This document shows, one piece after another, positions 55,801-64,000 of a stretch of 64,000 nucleotides of DNA. Made by a program: the position numbers and the translations under genes. Below the pieces are notes generated by a model. It searched no databases. It saw only the letters and a list, made by a program, of their open reading frames with translations, and was not told the origin of the DNA. How positions within the stretch are numbered: the first letter of the stretch is position 1; each line of letters starts with the position of its first letter. The stretch covers positions 8,122,001-8,186,000 of the forward strand of contig NZ_CP034550.1 of assembly GCF_009498035.1 (NCBI RefSeq), read 5' to 3'. Origin of the DNA: Saccharothrix syringae. GTDB lineage: Bacteria > Actinomycetota > Actinomycetes > Mycobacteriales > Pseudonocardiaceae.

Positions 55801-58800
55801 TGGAGGACAACTTCTTCGCGGTGGGCGGCGACTCGATCCTGTCCATCCAGCTCGTGTCCCGGGCCAGGCAGGCCGGGCTGCGGCTGACCTCGCGCGACGT
55901 GTTCCGCCACCAGACGATCGCCGAGCTGGCGCTGGTGGTGACCACCGCGGCCGACACCGGACCGGAGCGGGTGTTCACCGGGCCCGCGCCGCTGACCCCG
56001 ATCCAGCGCTGGTTCTTCGCCGGGCACGGCCCCCTGCCGCACTACACCATGACGCTGCTGCTGGAGCTGGAGCCGGGCGTGGACGCCGAGGCGCTGGGCG
56101 CCGCCGTGCGCACCGCGGTCGGGCACCACGAGGCGTTGCGCCTGCGGTTCCGCGAGGTCGACGGCCGGTGGGTCCAGGAGGTCTCGCCCGAACCCGGCGA
56201 GGTGTTCCGCGTCGAGCACGACGCCGACGCCGAGGCCGTCGCGCACGACGTGCAGCGGAGCCTGGACGTCACCACCGGGCCGCTGCTGCGCGCGGTGTTC
56301 CTCCCGGGCGAGCGGCCCGAGCTGCTGCTGGTCGCGCACCACCTGGTCGTGGACGGCGTGTCGTGGCGGGTGCTGCTCGCCGACCTGGAGCGGGCCTACC
56401 GCGGCCTGCCGCTGGAGCCGGTGGGCACGCAGTTCCCGCAGTGGGCGCACCGGCTCGACGAGCACGTCCGCTCCGGCGCGCTCGACGACGCGCGGGCGCA
56501 CTGGGACGCGCTGCCCGAACCGGCGCCGCTGCCGGTGGACCGGGACGGCGCGAACACGGCCGGCTCGACCCGCGCGGTGTCGGTGCGGCTGGACCGCGAG
56601 ACCACCGGGGCGCTGCTGACCGCCGTGCCCCCGGTGTACCGGACGCAGGTCAACGACGTGCTGCTCAGCGCGCTGGGCCGGGCGCTGGCCGAGTGGACCG
56701 GGCGGGACGCGGTGGGCGTGGCGCTGGAGGGCCACGGCCGCGAGGAGCTGCTGGACGGCGTGGACCTCTCGCGCGCGGTCGGCTGGTTCACCACCCAGTT
56801 CCCGGTGGTGCTGCGACCGCGCGGCGACTGGGGCGACACGCTGAAGTCGGTCAAGGAGACCCTGCGCGCGGTACCGCACAGGGGCCTGAGCTTCGAGGCT
56901 TTGGGCGGCGGTCGCCTGCCCGGGATCTCGTTCAACTACCACGGCCGGTTCGACGTGGCCGACGGCGGCTTCTACCGGGCCCGGCGCGAGGTCGGCTCGG
57001 ACGTCGACCCCGGAGCGACCCGCGACCACCTGCTGGAGGTCACCGGCCTGGTCGAGCGCGGCGAGCTGGAGCTGACCTGGCACTACTCGGCGGACCTGCA
57101 CGACGAGGCGACCGTGCGGCGGCTCGCGGACCGGGTGCTCGACGGCCTGCGCGAGATCGTGGCGCACTGCGCGCAGCCGGGCGTCGGCGGGCACACGCCC
57201 AGCGACTTCCCGCTGGCGCGGCTGACCCAGGAGCAGGTCGACCGGATCGCCGGGCCGGACGTGGAGGACGTCTACCCGCTCACCCCGCTCCAGGCGGGCA
57301 TGGTGTTCCACAGCCTGGTCGAGCCCGGCGCGTACGTGGACCGGACGCGGATCGTGCTCGACGGCGTGACCGACCCGGCCGCGCTGGCCGCGGCGTGGCA
57401 GCGGGTCGTGGACCGCACGCCCGTGCTGCGCACCGCCGTGGTCTGGGAGGGCGTGGACGAGCCCGTGCAGGTGGTGCGCCGGCGCGTCGAGCTGCCGGTG
57501 ACCCGCGCCGACGAGGTGCCCGACCGGTTCGACCTGGCGACGGCGCCGCTGATGCGGGTGGGCGTCACCCCGCTGGGCGGCGACCGGGTCGAGGTCGTGT
57601 GGACCTCGCACCACGTGCTGCTGGACGGCTGGAGCACCGCCCAGGTCTTCGCCGAGGTGCTGGAGGTCTACCGCGCGACCACCGCCGGTGACGCGCCCGA
57701 GCTGCCCGCCCGCCGGCCGTTCCGCGACTACCTGGGCTGGCTCGCCGGGCAGGACCCGGCCGAGGCGGAGGCGCACTGGCGGTCGGTGCTGGCCGGCGTG
57801 GCGGGCCCGACGCCGCTGCCGTTCGACCGGCTGCCCACCGGGGAGCACCGGGCACGGCGCACCGGCGTGGTCCGGCTGGCGCTGACCGCCGAGGAGTCGG
57901 CGGCGCTGCGCGACACCGCGCGCCGCCACGGCCTGACGGTGAACACCGTGGTGCAGGGCCTGTGGGCGCTGCTGCTGTCCCGCCACTCGGGTGAGCGGGA
58001 CGTGGTGTTCGGCAGCACGGTGTCCGGCCGCCCGGCCGAGCTGCCCGGCGTCGAGTCGATGATCGGCATGCTCATCAACACCGTGCCCACCAGGGTGCTG
58101 GTGGACGGCGACGCACCCGCGGCCGAGTGGCTGCGGGCGCTCCAGGCCGACCAGAGCGAGTCCCGGCGGTTCGACTTCGTGTCGCTGGCGCAGGTGCGGC
58201 AGTGGGCGGGCACGCGGCTGTTCGACAGCGCGGTGGTGTTCGAGAACTACCCGCTGAGCGAGGTCACCGAGACCACCGGCGTGCGCGTGGCCGAGGTGGA
58301 CGCCGAGGAGGGCACCAACTTCGCCCTCACCCTCGTCGCGCACCTCACCGACCGCCTCGGCGCCCGGCTGCTGCACGACCCCGACCTGGTCGACGAGGCC
58401 ACCGCGCGGCGGCTGGCCACCCACCTGGCGGTGCTGCTGCGCGGCGTCGCCGAGGACGCCGACCGGCCGGTGCGCGCCCTGCCGATGGCCACCGACGAGG
58501 AGCTGCGCGCGGTCCTGGTCGACTGGAACGACACCGGCGCGGGCGGCCCGGCCACCGGCATCGCCGCCGCGTTCGCCGCGCGGGTCCGCAACGCGCCGCA
58601 CGCCCCGGCCGTGGTGTGCGGGGACACCGGGCTGACCTACGCCGAGCTGGACGCGCGGGCCAACCGGCTGGCACGCGCCCTGGTGCGGCTGGGCGTCCGC
58701 CCGGACGACCGGGTCGGCCTGCTGGCCGGCAGGTCGGCCGACCTGGTGGTGGCCGTGCTCGCGGTGGCCAAGGCGGGCGGCGCCTACGTGCCGCTGGACG

Positions 58801-61800
58801 TCCGGGCGCCGCGCGAGCGGCTGCGCCTGCTGCTGGCCGACACCGCCGCCGCGGTGCTGCTGGCCGACGCCGGGTGGGCGGACGTGGCCCGCGAGGTCCA
58901 CGACGGGCCGGTGGTGCTGCTCGGGGCCGAGCCCGACGAGCCGGCCGGCGACCCCGGGGTCGTGGTGCACCCGGACAACCTGGCCTACGTCATGCACACC
59001 TCCGGCTCGACCGGTGTGCCCAAGGGCGTGGCGGTGCGGCAGCGCGACGTGGTCGGCCTGGCGTTCGACCGCGCCTTCGACCGCGGCCACGAGCGGGTCC
59101 TGCTGCACTCGCCGACCGCGTTCGACGCCTCCACCTACGAGCTGTGGGTGCCGCTGCTGCGCGGTGGCGCGGTGGTGGTCGCCCCGCCCGACGACCTGGA
59201 CGCGGCGGGGCTGCGCCGGGTCGTGGCCGACGGCGGCGTGACCGCCCTGTGGCTGACCGCGGGCCTGTTCCGCGCCGTGGCGCAGGACGACCCGGCCTGC
59301 CTGGCGGGCGTGCGCGAGGTGTGGACCGGCGGTGACGTGGTGCCCGCCGCGGCGGTGCGCCGGGTGCTGGCCGCCTGCCCCGGGATCGTGGTCGTGGACG
59401 GCTACGGCCCCACCGAGACCACCACGTTCGCCTCCCGGCGGGTGCTCACCGCGGACGCGCCGGTGCCCGACCCGGTGCCGATCGGCACCCCGCTGGACGG
59501 GATGCGCGCCTACGTGCTCGACGGCGACCTGCGGCCGGTGCCGCCGGGCGTGGTCGGCGAGCTGTTCGTCGCGGGCACCGGCCTGGCCCGCGGCTACGCC
59601 GACCGGCCCGGCCTGACCGCGTCCCGCTTCGTGGCGAACCCGTTCGGCGAGCCGGGCGGGCGCATGTACCGCACCGGCGACCTGGTGCGCTGGACCGCGG
59701 GCGGCGAGCTGGCGTTCGTCGGCCGCGCCGACGACCAGGTCAAGATCCGCGGCTTCCGGGTCGAGCTGGGCGAGGTCGAGGCCGTGCTCGCCGGGCACCC
59801 GGCGGTGGCCGAGGCCGTGGTGGTGCCCCGCCAGGACGAGCGGGGCGCCAAGCGGCTGGTCGCCTACGTGGTGCCCGGCTCGGTCGACGTGGCGGAGCTG
59901 CGCGGGCTGGCCGGGCGCGAGCTGCCCGACTACATGGTCCCGGCCGCGTTCGTGGCGCTCGACGAGCTGCCGCTGAGCCGCAACGGCAAGGTGGACCGCC
60001 GGGCGCTGCCCGACCCCGGGCCGACCCGCGAGCACGAGTACGTCGCACCGCGCACCGCCGCCGAACGCGCCGTCGCCGCCATCTGGGCCGACGTGCTGGG
60101 CGTGGACCGGGTCGGCGCGCACGACGACTTCTTCACCCTCGGCGGCGACTCGATCATCAGCATCCGCGTCACCTCGCGCCTGCGCGAGGAGTTCGGCGTG
60201 CAGCTGTCGCCGCGCGCGCTGTTCGAGAACCCCACGGTGTCCGGGCTCGCCACCGCGATCTCCGGCGAGGAGGTGGTGGACGCCATCCCGGTGATCCCGC
60301 GCGATGGCGTCCACCCGCAGTCGCCCGCCCAGCGGCGGCTGTGGTTCCTGGACCGCTTCGAGCCGGGCGGCACGGAGTACGTGACGCTGGCGGCGTGGCG
60401 GCTGCGCGGGCCGCTGGACGTGCCGGCGCTGCGCCGGGCGCTGGACGGGCTGGTCGCGCGGCACGAGTCGCTGCGCACCACCTTCGCCGAGGGCGTGCAG
60501 GTCGTGCACGAGCCGTTCGCGGTACCGCTGGCGGTGGAGGACACCCCGTGGGGCGCGGTGCTGCGCGAGGAGGCGGGCACGCCGTTCGACCTGGAGCGCG
60601 GGCCGCTGCTGCGGGCGCGGCTGGTGCGCGACGGCGAGGACGAGCACGTGTTCGCCCTGGCGGTGCACCACATCGTCACCGACGGCTGGTCCTCGGGCGT
60701 GCTGCTGCGCGACCTGGCGGCGCTGTACGCGGGCGAGGAGCTGCCGCCGCCGGCCGTGCAGTACGTGGACTACGCGGCGTGGCGGCAGGACCCGCCGGTC
60801 GACTACTGGGCCGGGAAGCTGGCCGGGGTGCCGCCGCTGGAGCTGCCCACCGACCGGCCGCGGGCCGCGGTGCGCGGCACGGCGGGCGCGGTGCGCGAGT
60901 TCACCGTGCCCGGGGACGTCGCGACCGCGCTGGGCGAGCTGGTGCGCGAGCGCGGCGACACCCTGTTCACCGCGCTGGTGGCGGCCTGCCAGGCGCTGCT
61001 GGCGCGCTACAGCGGCCAGGACGACGTCGCGGTGGGCACGGCGGTGTCCGGTCGCGGCCGGGCCGAGCTGGACGACGTGGTCGGCCTGTTCGTCAACACC
61101 GTGGTGCTGCGGTCCACTGTGGACCTGGACCGGTCGTTCGACGAGCTGCTGGCGGCGGTCCGGGAGACCACCCGGGAGGCGTTCGCCCACCAGGACGTGC
61201 CGTTCGAGCGCGTGGTGGACGCGGTGCGCCCCGAGCGCGACCCGAGCCGCAACCCGCTGTTCGACGCGATGGTGCTGCTCCAGAACGCGGGCGGCGAGCC
61301 GCCCCGGCTGCCGGGCCTGGAGATGACGCCGGTCGAGCTGCCGCAGCTCACCTCGACCTGCGACGTGACCTTCGAGTTCGACGCCTCCGACGGCGTGCTG
61401 CGCGGCGCGGTCGAGTACAGCACCGACCTGTTCGACGCGTCCACTGTGGACCGCATGGTGGGCCACCTGCTGGCGTTGCTGGCCGGCGTCACCGCGGACC
61501 CGGCCCGGCCGCTGTCCGCCGTGCCGCTGCTGCTGGGCGACGAGCCGGACGGCCGCGGCCGGGTGCTGGACGTGCCGGACACCACGTTCCCCGCCCTGTT
61601 CGCCGCGCAGGCGGCGCGCACCCCCGACGCGACCGCGCTGGTCTGCGGCGAAACCCGGCTCACCTACGCCGAGCTGGACGCGCGGGCCAACCGGCTGGCG
61701 CACTGGCTGGTCGGGCGCGGCGCGGGGCCGGAGCGGGTGGTGGCCGTGGTGCTGCCCCGGTCGGCCGACGCGGTGGTGGCGATCCTGGCCGTGCACAAGG

Positions 61801-64000
61801 CCGGCGCGGTGTACCTGCCGGTCGACCGGGGCCTGCCGCGGGAGCGGGTGGACTTCCTGCTCCGCGACGCCGACCCCGCGCTGGTGCTGGACTCCTGGCC
61901 CGACCTGGCCGGCTGCCCGGACACCGACCCCGGCGTGCCGGTGCGGCCGGACTCCGCCGCCTACACCATCTACACCTCGGGTTCCACCGGCACGCCCAAG
62001 GGCGTGGTCGTGGAGCACCGGCAGTTGGTGAACCTGCTGCACAACCACATCACCGACTTCGCCCGCGAGCACCTGCGGGTCGCGCTGTCCGCGGTGTTCT
62101 CCTTCGACACCTCGTGGGAGGGCCCGCTGCTCATGGCCGCCGGCCACGAGCTGCACCTGCTCACCGACGACGTGCGCCTGGAGCCCGCCGCGCTGGTCGA
62201 CTACGTGCGGCGCCACCGGGTCGACTTCCTGGACCTGACCCCGTCCTACGTCCAGCAGCTCCTGCCCGCCGGCCTGCTCGACGGCGAGCACCGGCCGAGG
62301 GTGCTGATGCTCGGCGGCGAGGCGCTGCCCGGACCGCTGTGGCGGGAGCTGGCCGCGGCCGACACCGCCGCGTACAACTTCTACGGCCCCACCGAGACGA
62401 CCGTGGACGCGGTGTCCTGCCTCGTCGCGGGCGACCGGCCGGTCATCGGCGAACCGCTGGCCAACCTGGTCGCGCGGGTGCTGGACGACGACCTCCGGCC
62501 GGTGCCCACCGGCGTGCCCGGTGAGCTGTACGTCGCCGGCGCGCAGGTGGCCCGCGGCTACCTCAACCGGCCCGGCCTGACCGCGTCCCGCTTCCTGGCC
62601 GACCCGCACGGCGCGCCCGGCTCCCGGATGTACCGCACCGGCGACCGGGTGCGGTGGACGCCCGACGGGTTGGAGTACCTCGGTCGGACCGACGACCAGG
62701 TCAAGATCCGCGGGTTCCGCATCGAGCTGGGCGAGGTGGAGTCGGCGCTGCTGGCCCACCCCGGCGTGCGGCACGCCGCCGCGGCGGTCCGCGAGCACAA
62801 CGGCCACGCCCGCCTGGTCGCCTACACCGTCGGTACGGCAACGGACCTCGGCTCCTGGCTGAAGGACCGGCTGCCCGAGCACATGGTCCCGTCGGCGTTC
62901 GTCGCGCTCGACGAGCTGCCGATGACGCCCAGCGGCAAGGTGGACCGCCGCGCGCTGCCCGCGCCGGAGTTCACCGACCGCGCCGACTACGTGGCGCCCA
63001 GCCCCGGCATCGCGGCGCGGCTGGCCGAGGTGTGGGCCGAGGTGCTGGGCGTGGCGCGGGTCGGCGCGCACGACAACTTCTTCGCGCTGGGCGGCGACTC
63101 GATCCTGTCCATGCAGGTGGTCTCCCGCGCCCGGCGGGCCGGGCTCGCGCTGACCTCCAAGGACGTCTTCCTGCGGCAGACGGTCGAGGACCTGGCGCTC
63201 GCGGTCACCGAGGACGCCGGTCAGGTGCACGAGGTCGTCACCGGGCCCGTCCCGCTCACCCCGATCCAGCGCTGGTTCTTCACCGAGCACGGCCCCCTGC
63301 CGCACTTCACCATGTCGGTGGTCGTGGAGCTGGGCGAGGTCGACCCGGACGCGGTGCGCGACGCCGTGCACGCCGTCGTCGCCCACCACGACGCGCTGCG
63401 CACCCGGTTCAGCCGGGTGGACGGCGCGTGGCGGCAGGAGGTCGCCGAGGTCGGGACCGCCGAGGTGTTCCGGGTCGCCACCGACGACCTGCGCACCGAG
63501 GCCGAACGGGCCCGCGCCGCCCTGGACCTGGAGCGCGGCCCGCTGCTGCGCGCCGTGCTGTGCCCCGGCGGGCGGCTGTTCCTGACCGCGCACCACCTCG
63601 TGGTGGACGCGGTGTCGTGGCGGATCGTCGTCTCCGACCTGGAGACCCTGCTGGCCGGCGGCTCGCTCGGCCCGAAGACCACGGCGTTCGCCGACTGGGC
63701 GCGGCGGCTGGACCGGCACGTCCGCGCCGGCGGGTTCGACGCGGCCCTGCCGCACTGGGCGGCGGTGCCGGTCGAGGAGCGCGTGCCGACCCGGGCGGGC
63801 GCGGCGCGCAACGTCACCGTGCGGCTGAGCCGCGCCGAGACCGACGCGCTGCTGCGCGAGGTGCCCGAGGCGTACCGGACGCAGGTCAACGACGTGCTGC
63901 TGACCGCGCTGGCGTCGGCGTTCGGCGGGCGGGCGCTGGTGGCGCTGGAGGGCCACGGCCGCGAGGAGCTGTTCGACGGCGTGGACCTCTCGCGCACGGT
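52899..64000 (+). CDS. NRPS, C-A-T-E / C-A-T / C-A-T-E..., 3' end outside window
   Basis: The frame stays open from ATG 52899 to the window end (3700 complete codons visible), so the protein is longer. Module 4: C (46-460, HHIVVDG at 163), A (471-, [10 protein letters not shown] at 601), T (Ser979), E (1032-, HHLVVDG at 1147). Module 5: C (1459-, HHVLLDG at 1571), A (about 1888-), T (Ser2418). Module 6: C (about 2474-, HHIVTDG at 2590), A (about 2897-), T (Ser3401), E (3453-, cut). Pocket codes: A4 D-T-W-D-S-G-F-V-D-K, A5 D-A-Y-W-W-G-G-T-F-K (Val-like), A6 D-T-W-D-M-G-F-V-D-K. C4 and C6 are LCL-like, C5 DCL-like. E6 has HHLVVDA instead of HHxxxDG. A GTG at 52887, overlapping the preceding stop, is an alternative start. 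Confidence 0.95.
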   Translation, partial: MTTSKDDRISALPAHLREKLRQRLAGKVAPAPRADTIPPAPRDRPLPLSAGQQRLWFLAQFQPDSTEYTSALALRLTGALDVDRLTAALRGLVRRHESLRTTFDEVDGRPVQIVHDDAALDLVPVDDLRAELDRPFDLRRGPLFRAALRQEARDEHVLLLTTHHIVVDGWSTGLLAEELGALYRGEELPPPPLQYADYAVWQQDRPVDTAYWRDRLAGVVPLELPTDRPRPAERTTAGAMHEFTVHRDLAARLADLARDNETTLFTTLMAACQLLLARYTGQDDIAVGTVTSGRNRPELAGVVGFLVGTVVVRSTVDHSRSFTELLAEVNRTALDAFAHDEVPFDRVVEAVGATRDPSRNPLFDVMVALQNAGRALPELPGLRVEEYPLTRDQAILDLSIDFTATDDGLHVSVEYSTDLFDAGTVDRLGRHLVALLDGVTADPHRPVGEVPLLLGDEPDGRGRVVEVPATTFPGLFEAQVRRTPDATALVCGPERLTFAELDARANRLAHHLVARGVRPEQVVALSLPRGAESVVAVLGIMKAGAVYLPVDPGLPEARRAHLLGDSGAVLVIDEPVDTSACADTRPEVAFGPGNAAYVIYTSGSTGLPKGVVVEHRQLVNLFRNHVTDFVRGRMRVALTAVFSFDTSWEGPLLMADGHELHVITDEVRLEPDALVAYVREHRIDFMDLTPSYAQQLLPAGLLSGDHVPEVLSLGGEALGAALWRELAGRTDVRAYNFYGPTEATVDAVTTPVSGDRPVIGRPVANLTARVLDEGLRPVPVGVPGELFIAGPQVARGYLNRPGLTASRFLADPHGEPGTRMYRTGDRVRWLADGTLEYLGRADDQVKIRGYRIEPGEVEAAILAHPAAREAAVVARTDQGHTRLVAYVVADGPVDLRAHLRRSLPEYQVPSAFVALDRIPLTPNGKLDKAALPAPEVVGDGEFVAPRTPVEAELARIWAEVLGAERIGVEDNFFAVGGDSILSIQLVSRARQAGLRLTSRDVFRHQTIAELALVVTTAADTGPERVFTGPAPLTPIQRWFFAGHGPLPHYTMTLLLELEPGVDAEALGAAVRTAVGHHEALRLRFREVDGRWVQEVSPEPGEVFRVEHDADAEAVAHDVQRSLDVTTGPLLRAVFLPGERPELLLVAHHLVVDGVSWRVLLADLERAYRGLPLEPVGTQFPQWAHRLDEHVRSGALDDARAHWDALPEPAPLPVDRDGANTAGSTRAVSVRLDRETTGALLTAVPPVYRTQVNDVLLSALGRALAEWTGRDAVGVALEGHGREELLDGVDLSRAVGWFTTQFPVVLRPRGDWGDTLKSVKETLRAVPHRGLSFEALGGGRLPGISFNYHGRFDVADGGFYRARREVGSDVDPGATRDHLLEVTGLVERGELELTWHYSADLHDEATVRRLADRVLDGLREIVAHCAQPGVGGHTPSDFPLARLTQEQVDRIAGPDVEDVYPLTPLQAGMVFHSLVEPGAYVDRTRIVLDGVTDPAALAAAWQRVVDRTPVLRTAVVWEGVDEPVQVVRRRVELPVTRADEVPDRFDLATAPLMRVGVTPLGGDRVEVVWTSHHVLLDGWSTAQVFAEVLEVYRATTAGDAPELPARRPFRDYLGWLAGQDPAEAEAHWRSVLAGVAGPTPLPFDRLPTGEHRARRTGVVRLALTAEESAALRDTARRHGLTVNTVVQGLWALLLSRHSGERDVVFGSTVSGRPAELPGVESMIGMLINTVPTRVLVDGDAPAAEWLRALQADQSESRRFDFVSLAQVRQWAGTRLFDSAVVFENYPLSEVTETTGVRVAEVDAEEGTNFALTLVAHLTDRLGARLLHDPDLVDEATARRLATHLAVLLRGVAEDADRPVRALPMATDEELRAVLVDWNDTGAGGPATGIAAAFAARVRNAPHAPAVVCGDTGLTYAELDARANRLARALVRLGVRPDDRVGLLAGRSADLVVAVLAVAKAGGAYVPLDVRAPRERLRLLLADTAAAVLLADAGWADVAREVHDGPVVLLGAEPDEPAGDPGVVVHPDNLAYVMHTSGSTGVPKGVAVRQRDVVGLAFDRAFDRGHERVLLHSPTAFDASTYELWVPLLRGGAVVVAPPDDLDAAGLRRVVADGGVTALWLTAGLFRAVAQDDPACLAGVREVWTGGDVVPAAAVRRVLAACPGIVVVDGYGPTETTTFASRRVLTADAPVPDPVPIGTPLDGMRAYVLDGDLRPVPPGVVGELFVAGTGLARGYADRPGLTASRFVANPFGEPGGRMYRTGDLVRWTAGGELAFVGRADDQVKIRGFRVELGEVEAVLAGHPAVAEAVVVPRQDERGAKRLVAYVVPGSVDVAELRGLAGRELPDYMVPAAFVALDELPLSRNGKVDRRALPDPGPTREHEYVAPRTAAERAVAAIWADVLGVDRVGAHDDFFTLGGDSIISIRVTSRLREEFGVQLSPRALFENPTVSGLATAISGEEVVDAIPVIPRDGVHPQSPAQRRLWFLDRFEPGGTEYVTLAAWRLRGPLDVPALRRALDGLVARHESLRTTFAEGVQVVHEPFAVPLAVEDTPWGAVLREEAGTPFDLERGPLLRARLVRDGEDEHVFALAVHHIVTDGWSSGVLLRDLAALYAGEELPPPAVQYVDYAAWRQDPPVDYWAGKLAGVPPLELPTDRPRAAVRGTAGAVREFTVPGDVATALGELVRERGDTLFTALVAACQALLARYSGQDDVAVGTAVSGRGRAELDDVVGLFVNTVVLRSTVDLDRSFDELLAAVRETTREAFAHQDVPFERVVDAVRPERDPSRNPLFDAMVLLQNAGGEPPRLPGLEMTPVELPQLTSTCDVTFEFDASDGVLRGAVEYSTDLFDASTVDRMVGHLLALLAGVTADPARPLSAVPLLLGDEPDGRGRVLDVPDTTFPALFAAQAARTPDATALVCGETRLTYAELDARANRLAHWLVGRGAGPERVVAVVLPRSADAVVAILAVHKAGAVYLPVDRGLPRERVDFLLRDADPALVLDSWPDLAGCPDTDPGVPVRPDSAAYTIYTSGSTGTPKGVVVEHRQLVNLLHNHITDFAREHLRVALSAVFSFDTSWEGPLLMAAGHELHLLTDDVRLEPAALVDYVRRHRVDFLDLTPSYVQQLLPAGLLDGEHRPRVLMLGGEALPGPLWRELAAADTAAYNFYGPTETTVDAVSCLVAGDRPVIGEPLANLVARVLDDDLRPVPTGVPGELYVAGAQVARGYLNRPGLTASRFLADPHGAPGSRMYRTGDRVRWTPDGLEYLGRTDDQVKIRGFRIELGEVESALLAHPGVRHAAAAVREHNGHARLVAYTVGTATDLGSWLKDRLPEHMVPSAFVALDELPMTPSGKVDRRALPAPEFTDRADYVAPSPGIAARLAEVWAEVLGVARVGAHDNFFALGGDSILSMQVVSRARRAGLALTSKDVFLRQTVEDLALAVTEDAGQVHEVVTGPVPLTPIQRWFFTEHGPLPHFTMSVVVELGEVDPDAVRDAVHAVVAHHDALRTRFSRVDGAWRQEVAEVGTAEVFRVATDDLRTEAERARAALDLERGPLLRAVLCPGGRLFLTAHHLVVDAVSWRIVVSDLETLLAGGSLGPKTTAFADWARRLDRHVRAGGFDAALPHWAAVPVEERVPTRAGAARNVTVRLSRAETDALLREVPEAYRTQVNDVLLTALASAFGGRALVALEGHGREELFDGVDLSRT

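Overview
The window is very GC-rich actinobacterial DNA with strong G/C third-position bias, many GTG starts, GTGA/ATGA stop-start overlaps and G/C-rich hairpin terminators. F420-type LLM oxidoreductase, GlgE maltosyltransferase and a LexA box of the mycobacterial type fit this. The recurrent GTCCACTGTGGAC-type words and the repertoire look like a Pseudonocardiales-type filamentous actinomycete (Saccharothrix/Actinosynnema/Lentzea-like); the genus is inference. No rRNA, tRNA, insertion sequence, phage module or CRISPR array was seen.

Layout. (1) 1-7330: small-molecule tailoring or catabolic genes: ankyrin protein (cut by the window start), muconolactone-isomerase-like, EthD-like, PhzB/SnoaL-like, FAD oxidase, MFS exporter, LLM oxidoreductase, ABM-type monooxygenase (opposite strand) and SDR. 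No core synthase is visible. (2) 7426-13432, minus strand: an AGE-like barrel protein, glgX, a STAS antagonist, an RsbW-like kinase and a SpoIIE-type phosphatase, tightly packed, with arrays of one 22-bp repeat family inside and upstream. (3) 13632-16791, minus: a ThDP enzyme between two DJ-1/PfpI proteins. (4) 17074-24131, plus: glgE-treS-mak-glgB, the trehalose-to-alpha-glucan (GlgE) pathway, nearly all overlapping. (5) 24244-32433: small ORFs, a LexA-boxed alkB-like gene, a large P-type ATPase with an unusual N-terminal half, an HxlR regulator, a receptor Ser/Thr kinase and two lower-GC orphan genes. (6) 32765-39308, minus: FN3 membrane protein, MoxR ATPase, DUF58 and a transglutaminase-like membrane protein lacking its catalytic Cys and His. 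(7) 39525-43473: pentanucleotide satellite, MarR/yceI divergent pair, a degenerate HATPase-like protein, an EamA transporter and a small alarmone synthetase. (8) 43883-64000: a serine hydrolase and two giant NRPS genes, the second running off the window.

The NRPS line is the most promising system. The first protein reads A-T / C-(A remnant)-T-E / C-A-T; the second reads C-A-T-E / C-A-T / C-A-T-E... with no end inside the window. Module 2 has lost nearly all of its adenylation domain yet keeps intact T and E domains, so it should be loaded in trans. Binding-pocket residues read as Thr (module 3, canonical code) and Val-like (module 5); modules 4 and 6 share an uncommon acid-rich pocket, probably for one basic residue that is then epimerised. 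Condensation-domain type (LCL or DCL) alternates consistently with the epimerisation domains. No thioesterase or MbtH-like gene lies inside the window.
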